Positions 35,312 through 44,599 are shown, counted from the first letter of the stretch. The stretch is DNA of 64,000 nt from HNR sp040400085 (GCA_040400085.1 JBBAQX010000015.1:19017-83016), one strand, 5' to 3'. Made by a program: numbers and translations. The notes: generated by a model from the sequence alone, not told the origin.

Positions 35312-36234
35312 GCGGAAGGCAGTACCCAGAACTGGGGCCGCTGAAGGCGGGAGACACCGTCGCGCTAATGACGACTTCCTCCGCTGTCACCCGAGAGCTT
35401 GTGGAACGTGCCCGGTATGTTCTCGAGTCGTGGGGACTCAACGTGCGATTTATGCCCCACCTGTTTGACGAGCATCCCCGCGCGAACTATCTTGGCGGGC
35501 CAGAAGCCGCCCGCGCCGCGGACCTGCAGAGTGCCTGGTGCGACCCCACGGTCGATGCGGTGCTTTCGGTGCGTGGAGGATACGGATCAATTCGGATGCT
35601 CGACCTGCTCGACATCGATGCGCTGAAGGCCGCGCGTCCCAAGCCGCTGCTGGGGTCGTCGGATGTAACCGCCGTGTTGGAGCTGTGGGGCGAAGAGCTG
35701 GGACTCGCGACCTGGTTTACCCCGATGGTCGCAACTGAAGATTTTCTGATGGATACGATTGCGGCCATGGGTGTGCGTGAGGCGCTCTTCGAGCCGTGGC
35801 AGGGGCGTGTGCTCTCGTCTGAGACGGCCGTGCCGCTCGTGCGCGGCGAGGCAAGCGGGCGGCTGGTCGGCGGAAACCTGGCCATGGTCTCCCGTACCCT
35901 CGGCGCGGTCTCACGCGCACCCATCAATAACACCGGTGCGATCATCCTGTTGGAGGACGTGACCGAATCCGTCGAGCGGATCGACACGATGTTCTGCCAG
36001 CTATCGCGCGCGGGATATTTCGAGGGGGCTGCCGGGGTCGCCCTTGGCTCTTGGGTGGAATGCGGCGAGCTCGAACCTATTCGCGAGTTGGCCGTCGAAA
36101 CCTTCGGCGGCCTGGGCATTCCCGTTGTCTGGGAGCTGGGTTTTGGGCATTGCGAACGGGCGTTGAGCATCCCGCTCGGCGTTCAGGCCACGCTGATCGC
36201 CGACGATAAGCCGCGATTGGTGTTGGGCGAGTGA
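35308..36234 (+). CDS. LD-carboxypeptidase, S66 family (LdcA-like)
   Basis: A 308-residue peptidase of the muramoyltetrapeptide carboxypeptidase family, which releases the terminal D-Ala from the tetrapeptide of imported or recycled muropeptides in the cytoplasm. The nucleophile Ser lies in LLGSSDVTAVLE near residue 117, the acidic partner in ILLEDVTESVERID, and the N-terminal GDTVALMTTSSAV and AVLSVRGGYGSIRML blocks are typical. It starts at GTG, overlapping the ATPase stop (GTGA), and has no signal peptide. Its fusion to a peptide importer operon resembles the B. subtilis ykfA/ykfD arrangement. MccF-type immunity enzymes also belong to S66 and are a less likely alternative. Confidence 0.9.
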   Translation: MSGRQYPELGPLKAGDTVALMTTSSAVTRELVERARYVLESWGLNVRFMPHLFDEHPRANYLGGPEAARAADLQSAWCDPTVDAVLSVRGGYGSIRMLDLLDIDALKAARPKPLLGSSDVTAVLELWGEELGLATWFTPMVATEDFLMDTIAAMGVREALFEPWQGRVLSSETAVPLVRGEASGRLVGGNLAMVSRTLGAVSRAPINNTGAIILLEDVTESVERIDTMFCQLSRAGYFEGAAGVALGSWVECGELEPIRELAVETFGGLGIPVVWELGFGHCERALSIPLGVQATLIADDKPRLVLGE

Positions 36235-37049
36235 GCGCTCCGGGCACAGAGGGTGCCGCCGTTCGCGAGCCAGTCCTCGGCTATTGCTACGAGACGCTCG
36301 ACGGGCAACGGCTCGCGTCCTACAACGGTGACCGCGAGATGTATGCTGCGAGCACGCTGAAGCTTGCGGTTTTGCTCGCCGCCGTGCGTCGCGTGGAGGT
36401 GGGAGAGCTTAGATTAGAGGACGAGCATCCCGTCTTGGCGATGTATGCCTCAGCGGATGCCGAAGCCCCGGATTTTTGCTTTGACGACGACCCAGACGAG
36501 CTCGATGAGGGGATGCCCGCCCAGGGCGAGCCGATGACGCTTCGGCAGATCCTGTGGCGGATGATCGCGGTCTCCTCGAACGAGGCCACCAATATGGCAG
36601 TGCTCATCGTCGGGTATGACGCGATTCGGCGGGCGCTTGACGATGCCGGTGCCGTGTCTTCGCGCTTCGAACGTCTCTACGGTGACCTCGCGGGCCGGGC
36701 GCTCGGGCTGACGATCTCGACGACCTCGGCCGACCTGGTGCGTCTGATGCGCGCGGTGATTGGCGGCGCGTGGAGTGCCTCGCCGGAACTGAACGATCTG
36801 ATGCGTTCGCTGGTGCGCGCGCAGGAGTATCCCGTGATTGCGGAGGAACTCGGCGGTGAGGTGTCCGAGTGGGGCAGCAAATCCGGCTGGATCACCGAAA
36901 TCCTGCACGATGTGGCCTATTGGGTTCCGGCGGGTGCCGACTTCGCCGATGCGCGAATCCTCGCGGTGTGCACGCGAACGCTGGAGCACGGGCCAGCCCG
37001 TGATGTGATCCATGGAGTGACCCGCGCGCTGCGTTCGTTCGACGGTTAG
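36231..37049 (+). CDS. Class A beta-lactamase-like serine hydrolase, no signal peptide
   Basis: A 272-residue protein with the penicillin-recognising fold. SxxK appears as ASTLK near residues 41-44, the SDN-like element as SSN near 114, and the KTG-like element as KSG near 216. There is no signal peptide, unlike true beta-lactamases, and I do not see the usual ExxLN of the omega loop. It starts at GTG with a four-base overlap with LdcA. Last gene of the importer operon. A cytoplasmic peptidase or amidase acting on imported D-amino-acid peptides is a reasonable guess; resistance is less likely. Confidence 0.83.
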   Translation: MSAPGTEGAAVREPVLGYCYETLDGQRLASYNGDREMYAASTLKLAVLLAAVRRVEVGELRLEDEHPVLAMYASADAEAPDFCFDDDPDELDEGMPAQGEPMTLRQILWRMIAVSSNEATNMAVLIVGYDAIRRALDDAGAVSSRFERLYGDLAGRALGLTISTTSADLVRLMRAVIGGAWSASPELNDLMRSLVRAQEYPVIAEELGGEVSEWGSKSGWITEILHDVAYWVPAGADFADARILAVCTRTLEHGPARDVIHGVTRALRSFDG

Positions 37050-37060
37050 CTCTGTCGTGT

Positions 37061-38215
37061 TTAGCCGCCTAGTTCTCTCGTGCCGAGCAGCTGGGTGACG
37101 TTTGCCGCGACGTCTTGTAGCCCGGTGGCGGCCTCGGCCATCAGGTCGTCGATTGCCTGGCTGCCATTCGCGATGCTGAAGGCAGCGGTAATCCCTATTT
37201 CGCGCAGCTCTGCGGCGGAGCATCCCACTTTTCCGGCGAAACAGATCACGGGCGGCGGGTCTGCTAATTCGGCGGCGAGCGCTGCGATGTGGGAGACGAC
37301 CTTGCCATTGCCGCTCTGTTGGTCCACTTTGCCCTCGCCGGTGTAGATCGCATCGGCCTCGCGGACGAGCTGCGGCAGCCCTATGAGTTCGCCGAGTCGC
37401 TGGGCGCCGCTGACAAGACTGGCATCGAAGACTGCGCAGAGCCCGGCGGGGACCCCGCCGGCCGCACCGGACCCTGGGTTGTTTCGGACGTCTCTCCCGG
37501 TAGCCTCACTCAAAACATGCGCGAGGTGTGCGAGGCCGTTGTCAAGCTGTTTTACGTCCTCCTTGCTCGCGCCTTTTTGCGGACCGAAAACTTCGGCCGC
37601 GCCCATCGGCCCGGTCAGTGGGTTCGTAACATCAACGAGCAGGATCCATTCGGCGCTGAGGGCGTCGGCGAGTATTTGAGAGCTGTCGATAGATGAGATG
37701 CGTTCGAGGTTACGGGGGAGAGGTTCGAGTTCCGAGCCGGATGCGTCGAGGAAGCGGACTCCGAGCGCGCCGAGAATCCCTATACCGCCGTCGACGGTCG
37801 CGGAGCCGCCGAGGCAGAGCGTGATCGATTGCGCGCCCTGTCTGAGGGCCTCGGCGATGATGATCCCCGTGCCGCGGGTGCTCGCATCCAATACTTGGGG
37901 TGAGAGGTCGCGGACGAGGGGCAACCCGCTGGCTTCCGCCAGCTCGATTACCGCTTCTCTGCCGTCGGGGCTCAGCGCCCACGAGGCCTCATGCGGGCGG
38001 CCCAGCGGGTCTTCGGTGGAGAGCTGCCGAGGGGCGACACCCCAGTGTGCGGCAACAATGCTGAGTGAGCCCTCGCCGCCGTCTGCCATCGGGCAGGAGA
38101 CGACCTCAACCTGCGCCCGCGAGAAAACGCTGCGCACGCCAGCTTCGATGGAGCTGCTTGCCTCCTGCGCTGTGAGAGACCCCTTGAACGAGTCGGGGGC
38201 AACGAGAATCTTCAT
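37061..38215 (-). CDS. Glycerate kinase (GarK/GlxK family)
   Basis: A 384-residue kinase of the glycerate kinase type 1 family that phosphorylates D-glycerate with ATP, normally giving 2-phosphoglycerate. The N-terminal MKILVAPDSFKGSLTAQEA and CPMADGGEGSL are diagnostic, and LCLGGSATVDGGIGILGALG and YTGEGKVDQQSGNGKVVSHIA follow. AAGGAAG lies nine bases before the ATG. It converges on the beta-lactamase-like gene, 11 bases apart. Its link to the peptide island is positional only. Confidence 0.95.
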   Translation of the reverse strand: MKILVAPDSFKGSLTAQEASSSIEAGVRSVFSRAQVEVVSCPMADGGEGSLSIVAAHWGVAPRQLSTEDPLGRPHEASWALSPDGREAVIELAEASGLPLVRDLSPQVLDASTRGTGIIIAEALRQGAQSITLCLGGSATVDGGIGILGALGVRFLDASGSELEPLPRNLERISSIDSSQILADALSAEWILLVDVTNPLTGPMGAAEVFGPQKGASKEDVKQLDNGLAHLAHVLSEATGRDVRNNPGSGAAGGVPAGLCAVFDASLVSGAQRLGELIGLPQLVREADAIYTGEGKVDQQSGNGKVVSHIAALAAELADPPPVICFAGKVGCSAAELREIGITAAFSIANGSQAIDDLMAEAATGLQDVAANVTQLLGTRELGG

Positions 38216-38354
38216 CGAGATGGACTTCCTTGTCTATGAGTGATGAGTTTAGGAGTTCTGCTTGGTCTGAGTCCTATGCGTCACGCGAATTGTCTGCGCT
38301 ATCAGAGTTTACCCCGTGCCTAAAGGTGTTGAGCAGGTGTAGCCGGTTCTAGCG

Positions 38355-39704
38355 TCACACGGTGCGGAGAAAGTGGTCGAGCATCCGTTGTCCTTCGCGA
38401 ATCGAAGAGACCGGAACCCTCTCGTCCACCCCGTGCATTCCTGAGGGTCTGCGTCCGTCGGGGTCGATTCCCAGCGGCGCGAAGCCGTAGGTCGCGATAC
38501 CGAGCCGGTGGAAGGCCTTCGCATCGGTTCCTCCGCCCATGCAGAAGGGTACGACGACGGCCTCCGGGTCGAAAGCAATCACGCTTGACCGCATGGCTTC
38601 GTACCACGGCGAATCGATGGGAGACTGCACGGGCGCCTGATCTGAGATGTACTCGATCGATACCAGGGGGCCTACGAGCTCCATGACAATTGCGCGCACA
38701 TCGTGCTCGGTGCCGGGCAGGACTCGGATATCGATGCTGGCGTGCGCGACTCCCGGCACAACATTGACCTTGTAACCGGCCTCAAGCACGGTCGGGGTGC
38801 TCGTCACGCGAATTGTTGCGCCAGCGACCTCGCCCGCGGAACCCATCGCCTTAACCGCGGCGTAAATTCCTTCCTCCGAGTCCAGGTCGACGGCGAGTCC
38901 CAGCGCCTTCGTCGTGAGTTCTATATAGCTGCGTACGGATGGAATGAGGGTGATCGGCCAGCGGTACTCGACGATGCGATGCAGCGCCTTGATCAGGTGG
39001 ACCACGGCGTTATCCGGGTTGGGACGCGACCCGTGGCCAGAGGTGCCGTTCGCGGTAAGGCGGATCTGCATGGTGCCGCGCTCTCCCGCGGCGATGGGGT
39101 ATAAGCGTATAGGCTTCCCTGTGTTTGCCTTCCCTGTGTTTGGTGCCGCGGAAGCGGGCGGCGCGACAAGTTCGCCCACCGCCCCGGATTCGCCGATCGC
39201 CATCGCTACGCCCTCAAAGAGTTCAGGATGCTCGGAGACGAGCCACTGGGCGCCGTAATCGCCGCGGTCCTCCTCATCAGCCACGAAAAGAATCGTTATC
39301 GTACGACGTGGGCGAGTCCCAGCATCCGCCCACTCGAGAAGTGTCGACAGGGTCATCGCGACCATATCCTTCATATCGACCGCGCCGCGTCCGTATATAT
39401 ATCCGTCGCTGATGTTTCCGGAAAACGGGTCGTCTGTCCACTGCTCCGGCTCGGCCGGGACGACGTCCGTGTGGGCATGAACTAGCACGCCAGCCAGCTC
39501 TGGCTCGGTGCCTTCTACCCTGACGATGACGCTGGCCCGATCGGGTGACGGCCCCAGGATCGCCGGGTTGTAGCCGGCTGCTCTGAGCTTGTTGGCGATG
39601 AACTCAGCGATGGCTGCCTCGCCAGTGCTCAGCCCACCCCCGTGATTGGTTGTATCGAAGCGGATAAGCTCTGCGCAGAGCGCCGCCGGGTCGAGGTAGT
39701 GCAT
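38355..39704 (-). CDS. M20 family metallopeptidase (dipeptidase-like)
   Basis: A 449-residue zinc peptidase. Metal ligands appear in LVHAHTDVVPAE (His, Asp), RGAVDMKDMVAM (bridging Asp) and LFVADEEDRGDYGA (Glu pair), with the final His in GTDAKAFHRLG. The middle part is the lid/dimerisation domain. It belongs to the M20/M25/M40 group that cleaves dipeptides or N-acyl amino acids, in the cytoplasm since there is no signal peptide. Last of three minus-strand genes, 10 bases after the serine hydrolase. Confidence 0.92.
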   Translation of the reverse strand: MHYLDPAALCAELIRFDTTNHGGGLSTGEAAIAEFIANKLRAAGYNPAILGPSPDRASVIVRVEGTEPELAGVLVHAHTDVVPAEPEQWTDDPFSGNISDGYIYGRGAVDMKDMVAMTLSTLLEWADAGTRPRRTITILFVADEEDRGDYGAQWLVSEHPELFEGVAMAIGESGAVGELVAPPASAAPNTGKANTGKPIRLYPIAAGERGTMQIRLTANGTSGHGSRPNPDNAVVHLIKALHRIVEYRWPITLIPSVRSYIELTTKALGLAVDLDSEEGIYAAVKAMGSAGEVAGATIRVTSTPTVLEAGYKVNVVPGVAHASIDIRVLPGTEHDVRAIVMELVGPLVSIEYISDQAPVQSPIDSPWYEAMRSSVIAFDPEAVVVPFCMGGGTDAKAFHRLGIATYGFAPLGIDPDGRRPSGMHGVDERVPVSSIREGQRMLDHFLRTV

Positions 39705-39714
39705 CGTCGGGGTC

Positions 39715-41283
39715 CTAAGGGGTGGTGGTTGAACGAGGGTTGGGTGCAGCGGCGAAGCTCAACGCCTGAACGCGGCTGGGTAGTAGGGGAGTCATCCGTG
39801 CTTCGCAGCGCAGATCCATCGATTGACACGGGATGCTCCACACCAGATGCCCCGCGGAGTGCCCGCCGAGGATCCTTGCGCGCGACACGTCGGGCTTCCC
39901 CGTTGTCGCAAGCACCCGTGCGAGCTGGTCGTTGCGTTCGGTCAGTGGGGAGTCGGCGAGCACGTTGTCTGCCAGCCAGGGGAGGAGCGAGGTCAGGTGG
40001 CCCTCCTCAACCGACGCGTTTATTGCGGCGGATGCCTCCCGGGTGGCCTCACTCAGCGGAAACGTGCTGGTCGCTGAGGCCCAGTCATTCGCGCCCGAGT
40101 GCAGCAGGGCGTCCGGCTCGCTTGAACCCGGCTCGCTTGAGTCCGGATGCTCATCAAAAGCCACGCCCTCAACCAGATGCCGCAGCGCGCGAAACGCGGG
40201 CCGGGTTACACCCGTATAGCTCGCGGTTTCCGCGGCGAAAATCGCGTATCCGCTCTCCGCATGCCAGCGCATATGCGTGCTGAACCCGGGGTATCCGCCG
40301 GAGTGTCCGACATATGCTTGTTTCTGTTCCGTCGTCACCGTTCCGAGACCGAGGGCGTAGCTTTCTGAGTGAAGCTGGTGTCCCTCTCTGCTGGTGTGAG
40401 GCGTCTGGAGCAGGCGACGGCTCTCAGCTGAGAGGGGACCTTGCATATCTTCTGTATTCCAGGCATCCCCTTCGTGATAAGCGCTCGCGAGCCACCACGA
40501 CCAGCGCGCGACGTCGTGAGCCGTCGAGAAGAGCCCACCGATGGGTGAGAAATACCCGGGCCTACTGAAGGGCTGAAACTCCCACGAGCCTTGGCCGCCG
40601 GTGCCGGTGTCTGCACCCGTGCCCGAACCGTGCCCGCGTCGGTGATAGCCTTGTGCGCTCTCCACGCCGCTGGGCCGCACGAAGTCGGTGCCGGACAAGC
40701 CGAGCGGGGTGAGCACGTTCTCGCGCACATAGCTCAGGTAGGTCTCGCCTGTTGCTTGTTCGAGCATGTACCCGGCGAGCGCAAAACCGAGGTTGGAATA
40801 CTCGAACCGGCCGCGCGGTGCGTGCGACAGCGCGACCCCGCCCTCGGACGCCAGCAGCTGCTCGAATGCCGTGCGGGTGAGCGATTCCTGGCGATCAGCC
40901 CACTCGTTGTCCTCAACGAGGCCAGCGCGCATCGAGAGCAGATCCAGGAGCGTCGTCCCGTCGAGGGCGCGGCGCGTTGCCGGGCTTGCCTGCGCGGGGA
41001 GGTAGTCGGTGATGCGGGCATCCCAGCTCAATCGAGAGGCCTCCACGGCGTGCGCTATTGCCGCCGAGGTGAAGCTTTTGGTGCAGGACGCGATGCGAAA
41101 AGCGGTAGCAGCGGTGGGCGCCGGTGCGCCGGGAGCGGTACTCACCCCGCCGAAGCCGCCGTCGGCGATGATCCGGCCCCTGTGTGACACCGCGTAGTAG
41201 AGGGCGGGGGCCACGCCTGAGGCGAACCTGCCCGCGAAATGCTCGTGGATCGCGTGCAGCCTGTTGTTTATTGTTGTGCTCAT
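39715..41283 (-). CDS. Class C beta-lactamase-type serine hydrolase
   Basis: A 522-residue protein of the beta-lactamase/D-aminopeptidase family. SxxK is SCTK at residues 66-69, the YxN motif is YSN near 160, and the HxG box is HSGG near 322. It lacks a signal peptide, so it is likely cytoplasmic, and carries a C-terminal extension beyond the catalytic domain. Relatives include D-aminopeptidases, D-Ala esterases and carboxylesterases. Its place between two M20 peptidases, on a strand facing the racemase operon, points to D-amino-acid peptides. It follows the upstream M20 gene by seven bases. Confidence 0.88.
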   Translation of the reverse strand: MSTTINNRLHAIHEHFAGRFASGVAPALYYAVSHRGRIIADGGFGGVSTAPGAPAPTAATAFRIASCTKSFTSAAIAHAVEASRLSWDARITDYLPAQASPATRRALDGTTLLDLLSMRAGLVEDNEWADRQESLTRTAFEQLLASEGGVALSHAPRGRFEYSNLGFALAGYMLEQATGETYLSYVRENVLTPLGLSGTDFVRPSGVESAQGYHRRGHGSGTGADTGTGGQGSWEFQPFSRPGYFSPIGGLFSTAHDVARWSWWLASAYHEGDAWNTEDMQGPLSAESRRLLQTPHTSREGHQLHSESYALGLGTVTTEQKQAYVGHSGGYPGFSTHMRWHAESGYAIFAAETASYTGVTRPAFRALRHLVEGVAFDEHPDSSEPGSSEPDALLHSGANDWASATSTFPLSEATREASAAINASVEEGHLTSLLPWLADNVLADSPLTERNDQLARVLATTGKPDVSRARILGGHSAGHLVWSIPCQSMDLRCEARMTPLLPSRVQALSFAAAPNPRSTTTP

Positions 41284-41290
41284 CCGAGGC

Positions 41291-42463
41291 TTACAGCTCT
41301 TCTTTCCAGGAGTTCAGGGTGTGGGCGAGCAAGGCGGCCCGCTGAGGCATGCTCTCGACAACAATATACTCGTCTATCGCGTGCGCGCCGTGCCCGATCG
41401 GCCCGAGCCCATCGATTGAGGGGATGCCCAGAGCGCCGCTAATATTCGTGTCACCCGCGCCGCTGGCCGGCCGCGCATCGCACTCAACGCCGAGGTCGGA
41501 CGCCGCTGCTTGCAGCCGGGCGATCAGCTTCGCGTTCGCGTCGCCTTCGGGCCAGGTCGGCCGGTTCGAGAGGATCTTCGCCTCGAGCGCGGCACCCTCC
41601 CTGAGGGGGAGTAACGCATCGATCGCTGACAGGATGCTCTTCTCCCGTTCGAGGCTGGTAAAACGCAGCCCGATCAGCGCCTCCGCATGCGCGTTCACCA
41701 CGTTGGCCTGGCCGGGGGCGCTCAGGGAACCCACGTTGCAGAGCACGTCCGGATGCTGCTCGGTTAGCGCTCGAACCCGCGCGAGTTGGTCGACAAGCTC
41801 GTCGATGGCGCTCACGCCTTCTTCGGGGTTAAGCGCTGCGTGGGCGCTGCGTCCCGTGATGCTCAAGAGCACGCGGGTGCTTCCCCGGCGGGCGCTCTTG
41901 AGGGCGCCGTCGGGGTGCGGAGGTTCGAACCCGAGGACGGCCTGTACCAGGCCTGCTTGCGCCTCGATGAGTGCCCGCGCGGTGGGGGAGCCGACCTCCT
42001 CATCCGCGGTCGAGATAATCCGTAGGGGCGGGTGCCCGCGGCCTAGATCGGTGAGAGAGCGAAGCGCCATAAGAGCGACCACGATCCCGCCCTTCATGTC
42101 GAAGACGCCGGGACCGCTGATCCGGCGATCGGAGTCCTCGCCGGTATCTGCCCACGGCATCCGCTCCACGTGACCAACCGGCCACACCGTGTCGTGGTGT
42201 AACAGCAGCAGGACAGGTTTCTGTGAGAGGTAGGTGACGTCCCCCGCCCCGGGAATGTCGAGTATCAGGTGATCGCCTGTGTCATGAGTATCCCAGCTGA
42301 TCGAGGCGCCAAAATCACCGAAAAGAGACGCAATTTCGCGGGAAACATCACCTAGCCGTGCAGCATCACCGCTGGGAGACTCGCGGTTAACTAAGTCTTT
42401 CAATGTTTTGAGTGAGTGCGCGAGTTGTTTGTGGGTGTGGTCTCGCAGTTGGTGTACGCTCAT
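41291..42463 (-). CDS. M20 family deacylase (ArgE/CPG2-like), probable N-acyl-L-amino acid hydrolase
   Basis: A 390-residue zinc hydrolase of the ArgE/CPG2 branch. Ligands: LLLHHDTVWPVGH, PGVFDMKGGIVVAL, ISTADEEVGSPTA and the C-terminal IGHGAHAIDEYI. I start it at the ATG at 42463. TATGTT lies eight bases upstream and TTGCAT 17 bases beyond that, so the mRNA is probably leaderless, and the 27 residues in front of this ATG look non-coding. It is divergent from the COG3375 acyltransferase and racemase genes. Together these match the N-succinylamino acid racemase pathway, in which an M20 enzyme releases the free L-amino acid. Confidence 0.88.
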   Translation of the reverse strand: MSVHQLRDHTHKQLAHSLKTLKDLVNRESPSGDAARLGDVSREIASLFGDFGASISWDTHDTGDHLILDIPGAGDVTYLSQKPVLLLLHHDTVWPVGHVERMPWADTGEDSDRRISGPGVFDMKGGIVVALMALRSLTDLGRGHPPLRIISTADEEVGSPTARALIEAQAGLVQAVLGFEPPHPDGALKSARRGSTRVLLSITGRSAHAALNPEEGVSAIDELVDQLARVRALTEQHPDVLCNVGSLSAPGQANVVNAHAEALIGLRFTSLEREKSILSAIDALLPLREGAALEAKILSNRPTWPEGDANAKLIARLQAAASDLGVECDARPASGAGDTNISGALGIPSIDGLGPIGHGAHAIDEYIVVESMPQRAALLAHTLNSWKEEL

Positions 42464-42471
42464 GCATAGGT

Positions 42472-42500
42472 AACATAGCCCCACTTGACGGGGAATGCAA
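42472..42500 (-). promoter_or_regulatory. Promoter of the M20/serine hydrolase operon
   Basis: On the minus strand TTGCAT (42500-42495) and TATGTT (42477-42472) are exactly 17 bases apart. The predicted start coincides with the ATG at 42463. The spacer holds CCCC/GGGG arms around seven bases, a possible operator. Confidence 0.6.
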
Positions 42501-42550
42501 AGACGCTGCCGCTGCGGCCCGAACTCTTCACTCAAGGAGCACACTAGATC

Positions 42551-43471
42551 GTGAATGCCGTACGCGAGCCCTCTGTTGACTCTTCACGAACCTCTGTGGG
42601 CGCACCGCGCAACGATACCCTTCGGGTTGGCCCGATCTTCGACAACCACGGCTGGGCACAGGCGACGGATCTGTACGTTCGCACGTTTGGCTACACCTCC
42701 GCAATGGGCGGTATCAGTCCCCGCCTCCTCGCGGGGCTGGCCGCCAACGGGGGCTCGGTGATCGGGGCATTCGATCAGAATGATGCCCTGCGCGGCTTCG
42801 CCTACGGGTTCTGTGCCGTTGACACGAGCGTTGCGGGTGCTGCCGAGTTCTACCACTACTCGCAGGCAGTCGTCGTTGACCCCACATTGCAGGGCTCGGG
42901 AATCGGGCGCAGGCTCAAGAACGAGCAGGCCCGGATCGTCGCTGCCCAGGGTCTCAGTCATATTCGCTGGAGCTTCGACCCCCTGCTCACGCGCAACGCG
43001 CACTTTAACTTCAATGTGCTTGGCGCTCGCGGCATTCGGGTCATTCCCGATATGTACGACAAACCGGGAACGGACCGCATCATCGTGGAGTGGGATGTGA
43101 ACGATTGGCTGGCGGGGGACTCCGTTGGCGAAGGGCGTGCCGCGGCAGAGCGCGCTGAGGTGCGTGCGGCTGCGTTGTCGGGGGAGTGGATGCCCGAGCA
43201 TCCCCCAATTGAATCAATAGGGCCGGATGCCTGGGGCCAGGCTGCAATCGGGCAAGACCGGGCCTGGGTAGTCATCCCCTCGCTGTCGGCCGCGACAGAC
43301 CTTGATGCCGTCGGGACGGCCCGGAGTGCCGTGATGGAATCGATACTTAACCTCTCTGCGCAGGGTTTTCTGGCGATCGGCAGCGTGCCCCTCGAATCGG
43401 GATGCGCCCTGTATCTGTGGGAACGAACCGCGCGGGAACGAAAGATAGGGAACGAAACTCATGATGCATGA
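42551..43471 (+). CDS. GNAT acyltransferase, COG3375 type (probable D-amino acid N-acyltransferase)
   Basis: A 306-residue protein with a GNAT domain in the first two thirds. The acyl-CoA loop is PTLQGSGIGRRLK, and the block HIRWSFDPLLTRNAHFNFNVLGARG is specific to the COG3375 group. It starts at GTG 42551; AAGGAG lies about 11 bases upstream. It overlaps the racemase gene by 11 bases. In Geobacillus kaustophilus a member of this group N-succinylates D-amino acids for the adjacent racemase. The acyl donor here cannot be read from the sequence. Confidence 0.87.
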   Translation: MNAVREPSVDSSRTSVGAPRNDTLRVGPIFDNHGWAQATDLYVRTFGYTSAMGGISPRLLAGLAANGGSVIGAFDQNDALRGFAYGFCAVDTSVAGAAEFYHYSQAVVVDPTLQGSGIGRRLKNEQARIVAAQGLSHIRWSFDPLLTRNAHFNFNVLGARGIRVIPDMYDKPGTDRIIVEWDVNDWLAGDSVGEGRAAAERAEVRAAALSGEWMPEHPPIESIGPDAWGQAAIGQDRAWVVIPSLSAATDLDAVGTARSAVMESILNLSAQGFLAIGSVPLESGCALYLWERTARERKIGNETHDA

Positions 43472-44585
43472 CATATCCATCGTCGACGCGTCGCTGCACC
43501 GGGTGACGCTTCCGCTCGTGCGTGAATTCGCGACGAGTTCGCATCAGAAAGCGTCGCTGACACATATCTTGGTTCGATTAGAGGATGCTCTCGGTAACGT
43601 CGGCTGGGGAGAGATCGCCAGCCCCTCCGCCCCCTTCTACGCGCCGGAGACCGTCGAGACGTGCTGGCTGATCGCCTCGCGCTATCTGCTTCCCGGTATC
43701 GTGGGGAAAACCTTTGCGGAACCGGCGGACGCGGCCGCGACCTGGGCGAAAATCCGGGGGCATTTCTTCGCAAAGGCCGGTGTCGATGCCGCGCTGTGGG
43801 ACCTGTGGACCCGCCGGAACGGTGTTTCGCTGGCGCTGGCGTTGGGTGGCACTCGGCAGGAGATCGTCGCGGGCGTCTCCCTTGGGATCGAGCCGACCAT
43901 CGGCGATCTGTTGGTACAGGTCGAAAAACACCTGAACGCCGGGTACCCCCGGATCAAGCTGAAGATAGCGCCGGGTTGGGACGTCGACCCGGTGCGTGCC
44001 GTGCGGGAGGCCTTCGGTGATATCGATCTGCACGTCGACGCGAACGGCGTCTATCAGGACTCGCCAGAGCACTGGGAAATCATGCAGGACCTCGATGAGT
44101 TCGGCCTGACGATGATCGAACAGCCTTACCACCCGCGCGATTTCGTGGGCCATGCCCGGTTGCAGGCCTCGCTCGAGACCCCGATCTGCCTTGACGAATC
44201 GGTGGAGACCGTCGAAGACCTGAGGACGATGATCGAGCTGGACGCCGGTCGGGTGCTCAACATCAAGGTGTCGAGGATGGGTGGGCTGACTCCCGCCCGG
44301 ATTGCTCACGATCTCGCGGCCTCCGAGGGCATCCCCGTCTGGTGCGGGGGGATGCACGAGTTCGGCATCGGACGCGCAGCAAACATCGCGATCGCGAGCC
44401 TGCCCGGATTTACGCTGACCAGCGATGTGTCGGGGTCGGATAAGTATTACGCCCGCGATATCACGACCAGGCCGATCGTGGCCGTTCAGGGCCGGGTGGC
44501 GGTTCCCCAGGCACCTGGGTCGGGGTATGACCTGGATGCGGAGATGCTCGCAGAGCACTCAGAGGAGACGTTTTCGCTGCGGTAG
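43461..44585 (+). CDS. N-acyl(succinyl)amino acid racemase, enolase superfamily (MenC type 2-like)
   Basis: A 374-residue enolase-superfamily protein of the OSBS/NAAAR group. Acid/base lysines are in RIKLKIAPGWD (about residues 165 and 167) and NIKVSRMGG (about 268). Metal ligands are in HVDANG (192), IEQPY (219) and CLDESV (244), and the WCGGMHEFGIGRAANIA loop is the substrate-specific part. It racemises N-acyl amino acids; some members also make o-succinylbenzoate for menaquinone. Neighbouring acyltransferase and M20 genes, and the absence of other men genes here, favour racemase. The upstream overlap shows co-translation. Confidence 0.9.
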   Translation: MMHDISIVDASLHRVTLPLVREFATSSHQKASLTHILVRLEDALGNVGWGEIASPSAPFYAPETVETCWLIASRYLLPGIVGKTFAEPADAAATWAKIRGHFFAKAGVDAALWDLWTRRNGVSLALALGGTRQEIVAGVSLGIEPTIGDLLVQVEKHLNAGYPRIKLKIAPGWDVDPVRAVREAFGDIDLHVDANGVYQDSPEHWEIMQDLDEFGLTMIEQPYHPRDFVGHARLQASLETPICLDESVETVEDLRTMIELDAGRVLNIKVSRMGGLTPARIAHDLAASEGIPVWCGGMHEFGIGRAANIAIASLPGFTLTSDVSGSDKYYARDITTRPIVAVQGRVAVPQAPGSGYDLDAEMLAEHSEETFSLR

Positions 44586-44599
44586 GGCTGTTGCCCGGA

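Noticed and set aside
36231..37049. Calling this an antibiotic-resistance beta-lactamase
   Set aside because: No signal peptide, no clear omega-loop Glu, and its operon is for peptide uptake.
42464..42544. Longer N-terminus for the M20 deacylase (start at 42544)
   Set aside because: The extra 27 residues are unlike the family and would overlay its own promoter.
43461..44585. Calling the racemase MenC (o-succinylbenzoate synthase) outright
   Set aside because: The sequence group includes both activities. No other menaquinone genes are nearby, while acyltransferase and M20 partners are.
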